A stretch of DNA of 64,000 bases. Source: JACVRW01 sp963808545 (GTDB lineage: Bacteria; Actinomycetota; Thermoleophilia; Solirubrobacterales; Thermoleophilaceae). The notes under the pieces are model-generated. The model did not search any database, had not been told where the DNA came from, and saw nothing but the letters and a program-made list of their open reading frames with translations. Positions 37,338 to 46,080 of this stretch are shown piece by piece (positions within the stretch are counted from its first letter, which is position 1; every line of letters begins with the position of its first letter). Where the stretch lies: positions 496,001-560,000 of the forward strand of contig CAWEGB010000007.1 of NCBI GenBank assembly GCA_963808545.1. Reading direction: 5' to 3'. A program made the position numbers and the translations under genes.

Positions 37338-39051
37338 GGCTGCTCCTCTACGCGTTCGATCATGCGCTCGGCGAAGCGGTCCGCGACGGCCGCGATCGTG
37401 AACGAGGGATTGGGCCCCACCGGACCCGGCATCACCGAGCCGTCGGCCACGAACAGCCCGGGGCGCCCGAACACCTCGCCCCAGGTGTCCACCACGCCGT
37501 CGCGGGGGTGCTCGGCCATCGCGCAGCCGCCCACCGGGTGGGCGGCGGCCGAGCGGGCCCGGTCGAGCAGCGCGCTTGGGTCCCAGCTTGCCCCCGAGCT
37601 CGTGGGCCACGCGCTCCGCCAGGGCGTGCGTGGCGTCGTAGTAGCCCGCCGAGTCTCCCTCGGGATCCCAGTCGAGCTCGAGCTCGTCGCCCGCGCAGCC
37701 GCAGCCGCCCGCCGGGCACGTCGCAGCCGAGCGACAGCATCACCATCATCGAGGCCGACGAGCGCCCGCTCCCGAACACCCGGGCAAGATCGCCGCTGAC
37801 GTGGGTGCGGCGACGGCCCCGCAGGCGATCCTTCAGTTTCCGCACGACCACGTCCCGCAGCGCCCACAGGTCCTCCGGCACCTCCGCGCCGTGCCAGAGC
37901 CACTCGCTGAACTCCGGCCCGCCGCCCTCCTGGATCCACATCTGCCGGCCGTCCGCCTCGCCCTCGCGCGGGCGGGCGCTCAGGGTGATCACCGGTCCGC
38001 GGCTCGGGTCGAGGCGGCGCCAGTCCCCGGCGGCGTCCTTGCAGTTGCGGGCCACCGACAGGAAGTCGCCGTTGCTGGAGTAGTTGCGGCCCGAGCGCCG
38101 GGCTCAGGCCGGGCAGCGACCCGCGGCTGGCGAGCAGCAGGCGGTTGGAGCCGAACGTGCCGGCGGCCACCACCACGATCTTCCCGGTCACCGTGCGGTC
38201 GATCTCGTCCGTCGGATCGAGCAGGTCCTCGCGATGGTCGCCGCGGGCGCTCAGGTGCTGCAGGTAGCGGACCTCGTAGCCGTTCTCGGCGGGGCTCACG
38301 GCCACCGCCTCGCAGCAGGTGCGGATCTCGGCTCCCTCGCGCTTGGCCGCGCTCAGGTAGTTGTAGTCGAGCGTGTTCTTGGCGCCCTCGTTGCAGCCCA
38401 CGTCGCATTCGCCGATGAGGCGGCAGGTGTAGCGGCGCCTGTCGTGCAGGTTGCCGTCGGGCGCCAGCGGCAGGCCGGGCTCGGTTCTCCCCGACTCGTC
38501 GGCGAAGGTGATGGCCAGCGGTGGGTGGTCCACCTCGAGGCCCGCCCTCTCGGCCGCTTCGGCGAACGCGAGCGTCTTGGGCGTGGAGGCGTAGGGCTCC
38601 TGATCGGTCGGGTAGGGCGTGGGCGCGAGCACGGGCTCGACGCGGTCGTAGTGCGGCTCCAGCGCCTCCCGGTCGAGCGGCCAGGGCGTCTCGCTCACCG
38701 TCGAACAGCGAAGCTGTCCTCCGGCTTGCGCAGGATCACGTTCGCGTAGATGAGCGAGCCGCCGCCCAGCCCGGCGGCCACGAGGGCGGTCACGTGGGGG
38801 AACGACCAGACGTCGAACAGCCCGTGCAGGCCCGTGGCCGGGTCCCAGAAGTTCTCGCGCATCCCGCGCGGCGTGCGGGGAAACGAGCCGGGCGGATAGG
38901 GCTGGCCGCGCTCGAGGACCAGGACCCTCTCGACCCCCGCCTCGGCCAGGCGGAACGCCGCCACCGCGCCTCCGAATCCGGAGCCCACCACGACTGCATC
39001 GAAGTGCTCGGGTTGCGAGTCCCTGGGCCTCATCGCCCTCCTCGCCACCAT
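37334..39051 (-). pseudogene. GMC-family oxidoreductase (cholesterol-oxidase-like), multiply frameshifted
   Basis: Rossmann FAD motif VVVGSGFGGAVAAFRLAEAG near the start, FDVWSFPHVTALVAAGLGGG and SLIYANVILRKP. The frame then changes before STVSETPWPLDR; CRLIGECDVGCNEGAKN and VVVAAGTFGSNRLLL continue, then WIQEGGGPEFSEWL, LSLGCDVPGG and finally HPVGGCAMAEHP with the catalytic His, ending NPSFTIAAVADRFAERM. At least three shifts. The set of motifs is that of flavin oxidases of sterols or long-chain alcohols that produce H2O2. Operon with the hydrolase. Confidence 0.78.
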
Positions 39052-39089
39052 ACCTTGATCCGGCCTGTGCGCGGGCGTAGTGTTGGCTC

Positions 39090-39623
39090 GTGGAACGCCC
39101 TCGGTTTGGACGCTGGGGCGCGGTCACGGCACTCACTCCGCTGCGCCCGGGCTGGTCGGTCTGGCTGCGCCTCGTGTTCCTCTTCGGCAGGTCGACGAAC
39201 GTCGCCGTGCGGCCGCTGATCCGGTCGCGCGTGATCGCCCTCGGGCGCTGGACGCTGCTCCCCCGCCGCGGCAGGCCGGACGTGATGGTCTTCGAGACCA
39301 ACTGGTCGGGCGCCTGGGAGAACTACATCGCCGACTTCGGGCGGACCATGCCCTGGCAGTGGCGCTTCATCTGGGGCGGCACCGAGCGCTTCCCGGGCCC
39401 CCTGCCGACGACCGGCCTGCTGGGCTGGGTGGACGAGATCGACAAGGGGGTCGACCACTACTACTCGGGCTACAGCGAGGGCGCGACCACGCAGGGCATC
39501 GTCCGGGCGCTGGCGCTGCGCTCGTCCCTGGAGCGGTTCGTCGACGAGGTCGACGGTGCCGGCCCCGACGAGTTCGCGCGGCGCTGGCGGCGCTTCGCGG
39601 CCGACGTTCAGGGGCTGGTCTAG
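39090..39623 (+). CDS. Conserved-looking hypothetical protein upstream of DyP
   Basis: 177 aa, divergent from GMC across 38 bp. The N-terminus has one hydrophobic stretch (GWSVWLRLVFLFGRS) and a basic loop. A Trp/Tyr-rich body follows: VMVFETNWSGAWENYIADFG, PWQWRFIWGGTERFPGP, DHYYSGYSEGATTQGIV. No metal or cofactor motif. I recognise no family. The 2-bp gap to the next gene indicates an operon. Confidence 0.7.
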   Translation: MERPRFGRWGAVTALTPLRPGWSVWLRLVFLFGRSTNVAVRPLIRSRVIALGRWTLLPRRGRPDVMVFETNWSGAWENYIADFGRTMPWQWRFIWGGTERFPGPLPTTGLLGWVDEIDKGVDHYYSGYSEGATTQGIVRALALRSSLERFVDEVDGAGPDEFARRWRRFAADVQGLV

Positions 39624-39625
39624 CG

Positions 39626-40082
39626 ATGGGCGACCTGGTGGTGGTGGCGCCGGTGATGGCCGCGCGTGAGCAGGCGCTTCGCGAGCATCTGCGCGGGCTC
39701 GATCCGAGCCCTCTGGCCCGGCTGCCCTACGAGACCCACTTCGCCCGCTTCGTGATCCTGCCGGTGGACGGTCCGCGGCTGTTCTTCTCGAGCCGCTTCG
39801 ACGTGAGCGTCGCCCGCTATCTCGAAGCCCTGGCCTCGCTGCCCGAGGCGGCCGAGATCTGGGGTCACTGCGTCGGCGGCGGCGCCGGCTCTCTGCTGGC
39901 GTATCTGTCGAAGCACCGCGTGCAGGTCGCCCTACATCCTTCCGGCCTGGCCGGAGGTCAGCGTGGGCGAGGTCAACGCGGCCCTCGAGGGGCAGGCCGA
40001 GCTCTCGCGCTTCATGATGGAGACGGGCGATCTCGATCCGGTCGGCCTGGCGCATGCCTTCCGGCAGCGGTTCGCGCGATGA
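39626..40082 (+). pseudogene. DyP-neighbour protein, likely ferredoxin-like fold, one frameshift
   Basis: About 150 aa joined. MGDLVVVAPVMAAREQALRE, THFARFVILPVDGPRLFFSS, FDVSVARYLEALASLPEAAE and IWGHC in the first frame; after YLSKHRVQVA a single-base change near 39935 restores ILPAWPEVSVGEVNAALEGQ and DLDPVGLAHAFRQRF to a TGA at 40082 that overlaps the DyP ATG (ATGA). Without the shift it would run on into DyP. The THFARFVIL...LFFSS strand pattern suggests the dimeric alpha/beta (ferredoxin-like) fold that DyP itself uses; inference. Confidence 0.6.
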
Positions 40083-41395
40083 CGCTCGACCCCACCCAGC
40101 TCCAGGGCAACATCCTGCGGGGCTACCACTTCGATCACGCGGCCTACCTGTTCGTCGGTGTCGACGACGCCGCGGCCGGGCGGGCGCTGCTGGGCCGGCT
40201 GATCGACCCGGTGATCACCGAGGAGGAGTGGGGCGAGAACCCGCCCTGGACCCTCAACGTGGCGCTCAGCTTCGCCGGGCTGCGGGCCGTCGGGCTCTCC
40301 GAAGCGGCGCTCGCGAGGTTCCCGGAGGAGTTCCGGTGCGGGATGGCCGCACGGGCGGACGAGCTCGGCGACGTGGGGACGAGCGCGCCGGACTGCTGGG
40401 AGGACGGTTTCGGCTCGGACGAGACCCATCTCCTGCTCACCCTGTACGCGCCGGCCGAGGGCACGCGGGACGCGCAGCTCGCCCGCTGGCTCGAGGTGAT
40501 CGAGCAGGAGCCCGGGCTGCGTGCCGGCTTCGTGCAGCTGGCCGGCGAGCTGCCGGACGCGCGCGAGCACTTCGGCTTCGCCGACGGCTTCTCCCAGCCG
40601 GCGGTGGAGGGCAGCGGCCGCGATCCTCGCGGTGAGGGCGTGCTCCGGCCGCTGCGTCGCTGGCGACAGATCCGCCTGGGCGAGTTCGTGCTGGGACATC
40701 GCGACGAGGACGGCGTGGTGCCCGCCGGCGATTTCCCGCTCCTCCACGACGGCACGTTCATGGTCTGGCGAAAGCTCGAGCAGAACGTCGCGCTGTTTCG
40801 CTCCTGGGTGCGCGAGGCGGCGGGCGGCGACCCGGGCGAGGAGGAGTGGATCAAGGCGAAGATCGTCGGGCGCTGGCCCAACGGCGACTCGCTGGTGCGC
40901 TCGCCGGACGGCCACGATCCGGGACTCGAGGGCCGCAACCGGTTTCTGTACGGCGGCGACTCGGATGGGCTGCGCTGCCCGGTCGGCGCTCACGTGCGCC
41001 GCGCCTACCCGCGCGACGCTCTCGGCTTCCGCACCGAGCGCACCCGGCGTCACCGCCTGCTGCGGCGCGGCATGCCCTACGGCACACCTCTGCCGGAGGG
41101 TGTGGCCGAGGACGACGACGTGGAACGCGGCCTGATCTTCGTCTGCCTCAACGCGAGCATCGCGCGGCAGTTCGAGCTCGTCCAGGGCCACTGGCTGAAC
41201 GACGGCGACTCTTTCGGGCTCGGTGCCGACCGCGACTTCCTGCTGGGCGCCGCGGACCCGGAGGGCAAGATGACCGTGCCCGGCCGTACGCCGCGATTCC
41301 TGTCCCCACAGGAGGAGTTCGTGCGGCTGCGCGGCGGCGAGTACCTGTTCGTGCCGGGGATGAACGCCCTGCGCTCGCTGGCGTCCGGCGCTTAG
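40079..41395 (+). CDS. DyP-type heme peroxidase
   Basis: 438 aa. Oxidises substrates with H2O2 using heme. N-terminus TQLQGNILRGYHFDHAAY is typical. GFADG at residues 166-170 is the GxxDG motif (catalytic Asp). His305 in PVGAHVRRAYPRD is the proximal heme ligand position, Arg363 in NASIARQFELVQ the distal Arg. The C-terminal FLSPQEEFVRLRGGEYLFVP ends the domain. No Tat signal, so intracellular or encapsulated rather than secreted; no encapsulin is visible. Overlaps its upstream partner and, by 4 bp, the convergent ATPase gene. Confidence 0.93.
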   Translation: MTLDPTQLQGNILRGYHFDHAAYLFVGVDDAAAGRALLGRLIDPVITEEEWGENPPWTLNVALSFAGLRAVGLSEAALARFPEEFRCGMAARADELGDVGTSAPDCWEDGFGSDETHLLLTLYAPAEGTRDAQLARWLEVIEQEPGLRAGFVQLAGELPDAREHFGFADGFSQPAVEGSGRDPRGEGVLRPLRRWRQIRLGEFVLGHRDEDGVVPAGDFPLLHDGTFMVWRKLEQNVALFRSWVREAAGGDPGEEEWIKAKIVGRWPNGDSLVRSPDGHDPGLEGRNRFLYGGDSDGLRCPVGAHVRRAYPRDALGFRTERTRRHRLLRRGMPYGTPLPEGVAEDDDVERGLIFVCLNASIARQFELVQGHWLNDGDSFGLGADRDFLLGAADPEGKMTVPGRTPRFLSPQEEFVRLRGGEYLFVPGMNALRSLASGA

Positions 41396-44300
41396 GGCTC
41401 GACCTGCCAGGCGATCGGGTGGTCCGGGTCGGGCTCGTAGCTGCAGAAGATCCCGGTCTTGATCGAGCGGGCGAGCTGGCGGCCGAGGCGCGCGTCGTGC
41501 GCCTCGATGCGCCGCAGCGTCTTGCGAATGGCCCTGGTGGCGTTCACGCGGGCGCGCTCGGCGTCCGAGGCGGCGGGGCGGTCGCGCCCTCCCAGGCCGG
41601 TGGCCGCGGCCAGCTCGTGGGCGATCTCCTCGTACTCGGTTCTGGCGTGGGCGGCTCGCTCGGGATCGTTCATCGCCTCGGCCTCGTCGATCGTCTCCTG
41701 GAGGTCGTCGAGGCGGGCGCGGTAGGCGGCCTTGGCCTGGGGGTCGAGCAGGGCGCCGACGCCGGCCTGACCGCCGGTGTGCAGCTCCTCGGTCGCCACC
41801 CCGGCCGGGACTGTTTCTTCGCCGCCGTGACCCTCGTCGCGACCGATGATCTCGAGCGCGTGGAACTCCACGCCCGGATTGGCCAGCAGCAGGGCGAGGT
41901 GGTGTAGGCCCTTGACGTCCTTGAGGCGCACCATGCGCCCGCCGGCGATCAGGGTCCAGAAGTCGCCCTCCCGCTGCAGGCTGCCGGTGGCCTCTTCCTG
42001 AGTCCGCCTCGCCGGCTCCGCCGCGGGCTCCGGCTTGCCCTTCAGCAGCCGGGCGGCCTCGTCCTCCACCCGGCGCATGCCGAGTTCGGCTGCGACGGTC
42101 TGGGCGCGAGCGGCCGCCTCCGCGTCGCCCGCGATCCTCGCCTCGTCGAGGTCGCACAGCGCAAGTGAGGGACGCGACCCCGCCCGCTCGGCCTGGGCGC
42201 GGGCCGCCGCGAGGTGTGCCTTCGCCTCCTCGGTGCGGCCGAGAACGCAGGCCAGCCGGCCCAGCGAGCGGTCGACCGGCCACAGCACCGCCGCGCTGGG
42301 CGACACGACCCAGCGACCGCTGTAGGGCTCGAGCCAGCCGTAGAGCAGCTCGGACCGTTGCTCGTCGTCGAGTTCGGCGGCGGTGTCGGCCAGCAGCGCC
42401 AGCATCACGAGGTGGGTGTTGTCGCGCGGGAGGCCCTCGAGGCCGTCGGCGGTGAGCCGCTCGAGCTCGCGCCGGGCCTCCGCCGGCCGCTCGGCCTGGA
42501 CGAGCAGCGCGGTGAAGGCGCAGCGCAGGGCGACCATGCCGGGCTGGGCGCTCGACATGGCTCCGAGGGGAGCCTCGAGCTCGAACAGACGGCCCTGCAG
42601 CAGCCGGATGACGATGAGCGTGGCGGTCCCGGCCAGCTCGGACACCGATCCGCGCACGCGCCGGCCGATCTCGGTGGACTCGGCGATGCCCTGCTCGGCG
42701 TCGTCGAAGCGGCCCTCGCCCACGGCGCGCATGGCGTTGTGCAGTGGGTGGAAGACCATCGCGCGGGGCTGGCGCAGGGTGTTGGCCATGTGCTCGACGC
42801 GGGCTATCTCCTGGTCCACGGCGGCCACGTCGCCGGCCTCGAGCAGCACCGAGATGCGCCAGTTGCGGACGACCATCTCCATCTCGCTGTCGCCCAGGCG
42901 CCGGCTCAGCTCGAGCAGCTCGACGCTGTCGCCCAGTTGGTCGGTGATCGAGTCCGGCCCCCACCCGGCGAGCAGCGCGCGGCCGAGGACGTACTCGAGC
43001 GTCTCGGCGGAGGCGCGATCCTCGTAGGTGGCGTGCTCCTCGCGGGCCAGCGCGACGGCCTCGTCCGATAGCCGGAGCGCCCGCTCGCGTTCCGGCGACC
43101 AGTAGAGAGCCACCGCCAGCAGGCCCTTCACGCGGGCCAGCATCCCGCCGGCCGGATCCTGGCCGAGGCGCTCGATCGACTGCTCGGCCAGCTTCACGAG
43201 CTCGTCGTCCACTCCGAAGGACAGTCCCCAGATGCCGCAGGCCAGAGTGGCCCGGGCCAGTCCGTGGGAGTCGTCGAGGAGGCGGGCGACCTCGGCCGCC
43301 TGGACGAGGGTGCGACGCGCCTGCTCGGTGTCGCCCGCGCGGGTCTGGGCCTCGCCGAGGGATTGCAGGAGGGCGACGCTGCCGTTGCCGCCGGCGCCCT
43401 CGAGAGCCTCCAGCGCTCGCTGGTACATGGCGGCGGCCTCGTCGTAGGCGAACTGGCCCATGGCGCGGTCGCCGGCCCTGCTCGCGTAGTCGACCCCGCG
43501 CTCGGGGCCGTCGAGGGGAGCGGCCTCGAGGAAATGGTGGGCGAGCTCGGTGAGCCGCGCGTCGACCCGGTCGCCGGCGAGCTTCTCGAAGGTCTCGCCC
43601 ACGTCGCGGTGGAGAGCGATGCGCCGGCTGGGCTTGAGGCCGTCGTAGAGGGTGGCCTGCACCAGGGCGTGGCTGAAGGCGAACTGCTCCGCGGATTCCG
43701 GCACGGGATGCACCAGCCCGATCTGCCCCGCCGCCTCGATCAGCCCGAGCAGCTCGTCGCGGGGTTTGCCGGTGGCCGTGGAGAGGGTGGTGACGCTGAA
43801 GCGGTCGCCGATGACCGACGCGATGCCGAGGACCTCCTGGGCTTGTTCGGGAAGCGGCGCAAGGCGCTGCGAGATCGTCTCGCGAACGCCCTCGGGCAGG
43901 GGGAGGGCGGCGGTGGTTTCTCGCTCGCCGTCGCCGAGGCGATCCTCGGCGTCGAGGAGGGTCACCAGCTCGCCCACGAACAGCGGGTTGCCGCCGGTGA
44001 GCTCGCGGAGGTGCTCGACGAGCTGGTCGGACGCACCGCCCTCGCTCATCTGCTCGATGAGGCTGCGGATGCCTTCGGTTTCCAGACCCGTCAGCGCGAT
44101 ACGCCGGCTCCAGCCCAGGAGATCCGCGGGCAGCGCCGTCCCCTGCCCCTCGAAGTTCATCTCGGCGTCGCGATAGGTCGCGAGAAGCAGGATGGGCAGG
44201 TCCTGGAGGGAGCGGGCGACGAAGCCGAGGGTCTGCAGGGAGGCCTCGTCGGCCCAGTGGAGGTCGTCGATGACGACGAGGAGGGGTGTGTCGCGCGTGG

Positions 44301-44766
44301 CGAGCCGCAGCAGCTCGACCAGGGCGTCGTAGGCGAGGAAGCGGCCCTCGTCGGAGGACGCCTTCTCGCGCGCGGCCTCGGGCCGGTCGGTGAGCTCGGG
44401 CACGATCTCGGCGAGGTGCGGCGCCTTCGCTCCGAGTTCGGCCAGCAGATCTTCCTGCTGTGCGTCCTCGCGGACGAGAGCGCGGACCACCTGAACCCAG
44501 GGCCAATAGGCCGGCGCGGCCCCGCCCGACCAACCGACGCCCCAAGCGGTGTGGGCGCCACGGGCCTCGGCCTCGTCCGACAGGGTTCTCGCGAGGCTCG
44601 TCTTGCCGATCCCGGGCTCCCCGGCGAGCAGCACGACGGTGCCATGGCCGGCGATCGCCTGCTCGAGTCCCGCGGTCAGCTCAGCCAGCTCCCGCTCGCG
44701 CCCAACCAGGGTCCCACCAGCGTGACCGTGGCGCGAAATCCGTCCAGGTAATGCGTTGTCAGCCAT
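41392..44766 (-). CDS. STAND-type ATPase with tetratricopeptide-like repeats
   Basis: About 1124 aa from the ATG at 44766 (a GTG at 44820 is also in frame). N-terminal AAA/STAND NTPase: TLVGRERELAELTAGLEQAI, Walker A LAGEPGIGKTSLA, Walker B LLVVIDDLHWAD, sensor ATYRDAE, then GGNPLFVGELV. The long middle region (about 400-900) has TPR-like Ala/Glu-rich repeats (YDEAAAMYQRALEALEGAG). The last 200 aa (KGLHHLALLLANPG, YEEIAHELAAATGLGG, ARLGRQLARSIKTGI) match the domain in MalT/BTAD-like predicted ATPases. There is no LuxR HTH. A signalling role is inferred. Confidence 0.8.
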   Translation of the reverse strand: MADNALPGRISRHGHAGGTLVGRERELAELTAGLEQAIAGHGTVVLLAGEPGIGKTSLARTLSDEAEARGAHTAWGVGWSGGAAPAYWPWVQVVRALVREDAQQEDLLAELGAKAPHLAEIVPELTDRPEAAREKASSDEGRFLAYDALVELLRLATRDTPLLVVIDDLHWADEASLQTLGFVARSLQDLPILLLATYRDAEMNFEGQGTALPADLLGWSRRIALTGLETEGIRSLIEQMSEGGASDQLVEHLRELTGGNPLFVGELVTLLDAEDRLGDGERETTAALPLPEGVRETISQRLAPLPEQAQEVLGIASVIGDRFSVTTLSTATGKPRDELLGLIEAAGQIGLVHPVPESAEQFAFSHALVQATLYDGLKPSRRIALHRDVGETFEKLAGDRVDARLTELAHHFLEAAPLDGPERGVDYASRAGDRAMGQFAYDEAAAMYQRALEALEGAGGNGSVALLQSLGEAQTRAGDTEQARRTLVQAAEVARLLDDSHGLARATLACGIWGLSFGVDDELVKLAEQSIERLGQDPAGGMLARVKGLLAVALYWSPERERALRLSDEAVALAREEHATYEDRASAETLEYVLGRALLAGWGPDSITDQLGDSVELLELSRRLGDSEMEMVVRNWRISVLLEAGDVAAVDQEIARVEHMANTLRQPRAMVFHPLHNAMRAVGEGRFDDAEQGIAESTEIGRRVRGSVSELAGTATLIVIRLLQGRLFELEAPLGAMSSAQPGMVALRCAFTALLVQAERPAEARRELERLTADGLEGLPRDNTHLVMLALLADTAAELDDEQRSELLYGWLEPYSGRWVVSPSAAVLWPVDRSLGRLACVLGRTEEAKAHLAAARAQAERAGSRPSLALCDLDEARIAGDAEAAARAQTVAAELGMRRVEDEAARLLKGKPEPAAEPARRTQEEATGSLQREGDFWTLIAGGRMVRLKDVKGLHHLALLLANPGVEFHALEIIGRDEGHGGEETVPAGVATEELHTGGQAGVGALLDPQAKAAYRARLDDLQETIDEAEAMNDPERAAHARTEYEEIAHELAAATGLGGRDRPAASDAERARVNATRAIRKTLRRIEAHDARLGRQLARSIKTGIFCSYEPDPDHPIAWQVEP

Positions 44767-44866
44767 AGCGGCAGGGCCGTGCCGAGCTTGCCTCGACTCT
44801 AAGGGCTTGGGGGTGGCCACGCCACCGTCCGACGCGCTCGTCTGTTGAGAGGCCTATGGTTGGGTT

Positions 44867-45325
44867 GTGAGCGACCAAGCGAAAATCGACCAGCTGCTCG
44901 CCGACCTCGACTGGCAGATCGCCCAGCTCAAGCCGCGCGGCATCAAGACAGACGCCGGAAATCCGTACAACCCGGCCCACTACAAGCGCGGCCTGGCCGC
45001 GGCCACCGAGAAGGGCGGGACCGAGGTGGTCGAGTTCATTCGCCGCTACCTCTACAAGCCACCGAGCGCCGGCTACCTGAAGCTGGAGGAGGCCGACGCG
45101 CTGGACCTGTCCTGCGAGTGGCTGGTAATGGACGAGGAGAAGCCCTACGCCTCGCTGTTCACGGACGAAGACCGCACGGCGGCCCGCGAGCGGCTGGGTC
45201 CGCAAATCAAGGCCATCAAGGCCCGCAAGGCAGAGCACCGGGCCGGCGTAATCGCGTGGCGCAACGAGTCACGGGCGAAGCAGGGCAAGCCGCCGTTGAC
45301 GGACGAGCAGCTGGCGCTGTCGTAG
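44867..45325 (+). CDS. Hypothetical protein, soluble, charged
   Basis: 152 aa from GTG at 44867. Divergent from the ATPase with a 100-bp gap. KIDQLLADLDWQIAQLKPRG and NPAHYKRGLAAATEKGG, then FIRRYLYKPPSAGYLKLEEA. Charged and helical with no motif I recognise; the pattern recalls small DNA-binding-associated proteins, but no function can be given. Beyond it the mobile region begins. Confidence 0.55.
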   Translation: MSDQAKIDQLLADLDWQIAQLKPRGIKTDAGNPYNPAHYKRGLAAATEKGGTEVVEFIRRYLYKPPSAGYLKLEEADALDLSCEWLVMDEEKPYASLFTDEDRTAARERLGPQIKAIKARKAEHRAGVIAWRNESRAKQGKPPLTDEQLALS

Positions 45326-45663
45326 ATTCGGGGCGATCGACGCCGGCGCGGGCAACCGGCGAGGCTTCGAGTCTCCTCGGCCGCGGCACATTTCCTCGAA
45401 CGGGTCTCCGAGCGAATTTTCATCGCGGTGCACTGACCCGAGCGCCGCAACGCGGGGGGCGGGTTCGGCCCCGCGACCTTCGGGTTATGAGGCTGCAGTC
45501 TTAAGACGTGCGCGCCGAGATTGGTGCTACTCAGCCTTCCCCGTGACGTCCAACGCGGCAGTGGCAGCGGTCGGTGCTGATTCCGTCAAGCTGACTGGCC
45601 AGCGCCAAGGGAGCTGACCCCAGTCGTAATCCCGCCCTACGGCTATCAGCGCACGTGTCCCGC
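45326..45663. other. Non-coding stretch before the IS21 solo end
   Basis: About 340 bp without an ORF I trust. It contains the tRNA-like fragment at 45452-45491. Next to the IS end are GC-neutral sequences that are less biased than the flanking genes, as expected of imported DNA. Confidence 0.5.
45452..45491 (-). other. tRNA-Met-like 3' fragment (possible attachment-site remnant)
   Basis: Minus strand: CTCATAACCCGAAGGTCGCG then a degenerate T-arm (GCGGG GCCGAA CCCGC) and a C-rich acceptor tail. CAT in the expected place and the AAGGTCGCGGG segment look like the anticodon-to-3' part of tRNA-Met. No matching 5' half precedes it and the T-loop has six bases, so it is not a tRNA. It lies 330 bp from a broken integrase, as an att remnant would. 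Confidence 0.4.
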
Positions 45664-45816
45664 TGTCAAGGCCGGTTGAAAACTGGGCCACTTCTGCCGG
45701 TTGAAAACTGGTCCACCCAGATTGGGTAGGGCGCCCGCGGAGCGAAGCCCGGAGGGCGAGCGGAGCGGGCGCCGGCGAGCCGACTGGGACCCGCCGGCCG
45801 AAAATTGACCCCCGAC
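45664..45816 (+). repeat. 153-bp solo copy of the IS21 left end
   Basis: Identical over 153 bp to the left end of the intact element (47536-47688) in direct orientation. It contains two direct 20-nt binding-site-like repeats (GCCGGTTGAAAACTGGxCCA), a GC-rich inverted repeat (GGCGCCCGC...GCGGGCGCC), and ends next to the integrase fragment. The rest of that copy has been lost, or the end moved alone. Confidence 0.85.
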
Positions 45817-46067
45817 ACCCGCAGGCCGGTGAGACCTGGGGTCAATATCAGGGCCTCGAAGTCATGGGGCGAGAAGAATCGCTCGGGCCCCGGCTTCTTG
45901 CGGCGTCGGTCGACCGGGCGCTTGGTCGCCGCTCGCACCTCAGGGCGCCCGCCAGCCGCGAACGCCCGCATCTGCTCGAAGTTCCAGACCCGGATCGCCC
46001 GCGGAGCCTTCCTTACGCGGGGATCGTTGCGGCGAAGGCGCACGCCCTTGAGATCGCCGATCGCGTG
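45817..46067 (-). pseudogene. Tyrosine-recombinase (integrase) fragment, cut by the IS end
   Basis: About 80 codons without start or end. NDPRVRKAPRAIRVWNFEQMRAF is the linker after the core-binding domain of actinobacterial tyrosine integrases; then SPHDFEALILTPGLTGLR, which carries the first catalytic Arg (TGLR). The frame then enters the IS end, so the catalytic His/Arg/Tyr are lost. The upstream part is also missing (in-frame TAA at 46068-46070). It is a remnant. Confidence 0.7.
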
Positions 46068-46080
46068 TTAAATGGGAATC

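Noticed and set aside
39932..44545. 1537-aa minus-strand ORF
   Set aside because: Frame-shadow over DyP and the ATPase; Arg/Pro/Ala-rich.
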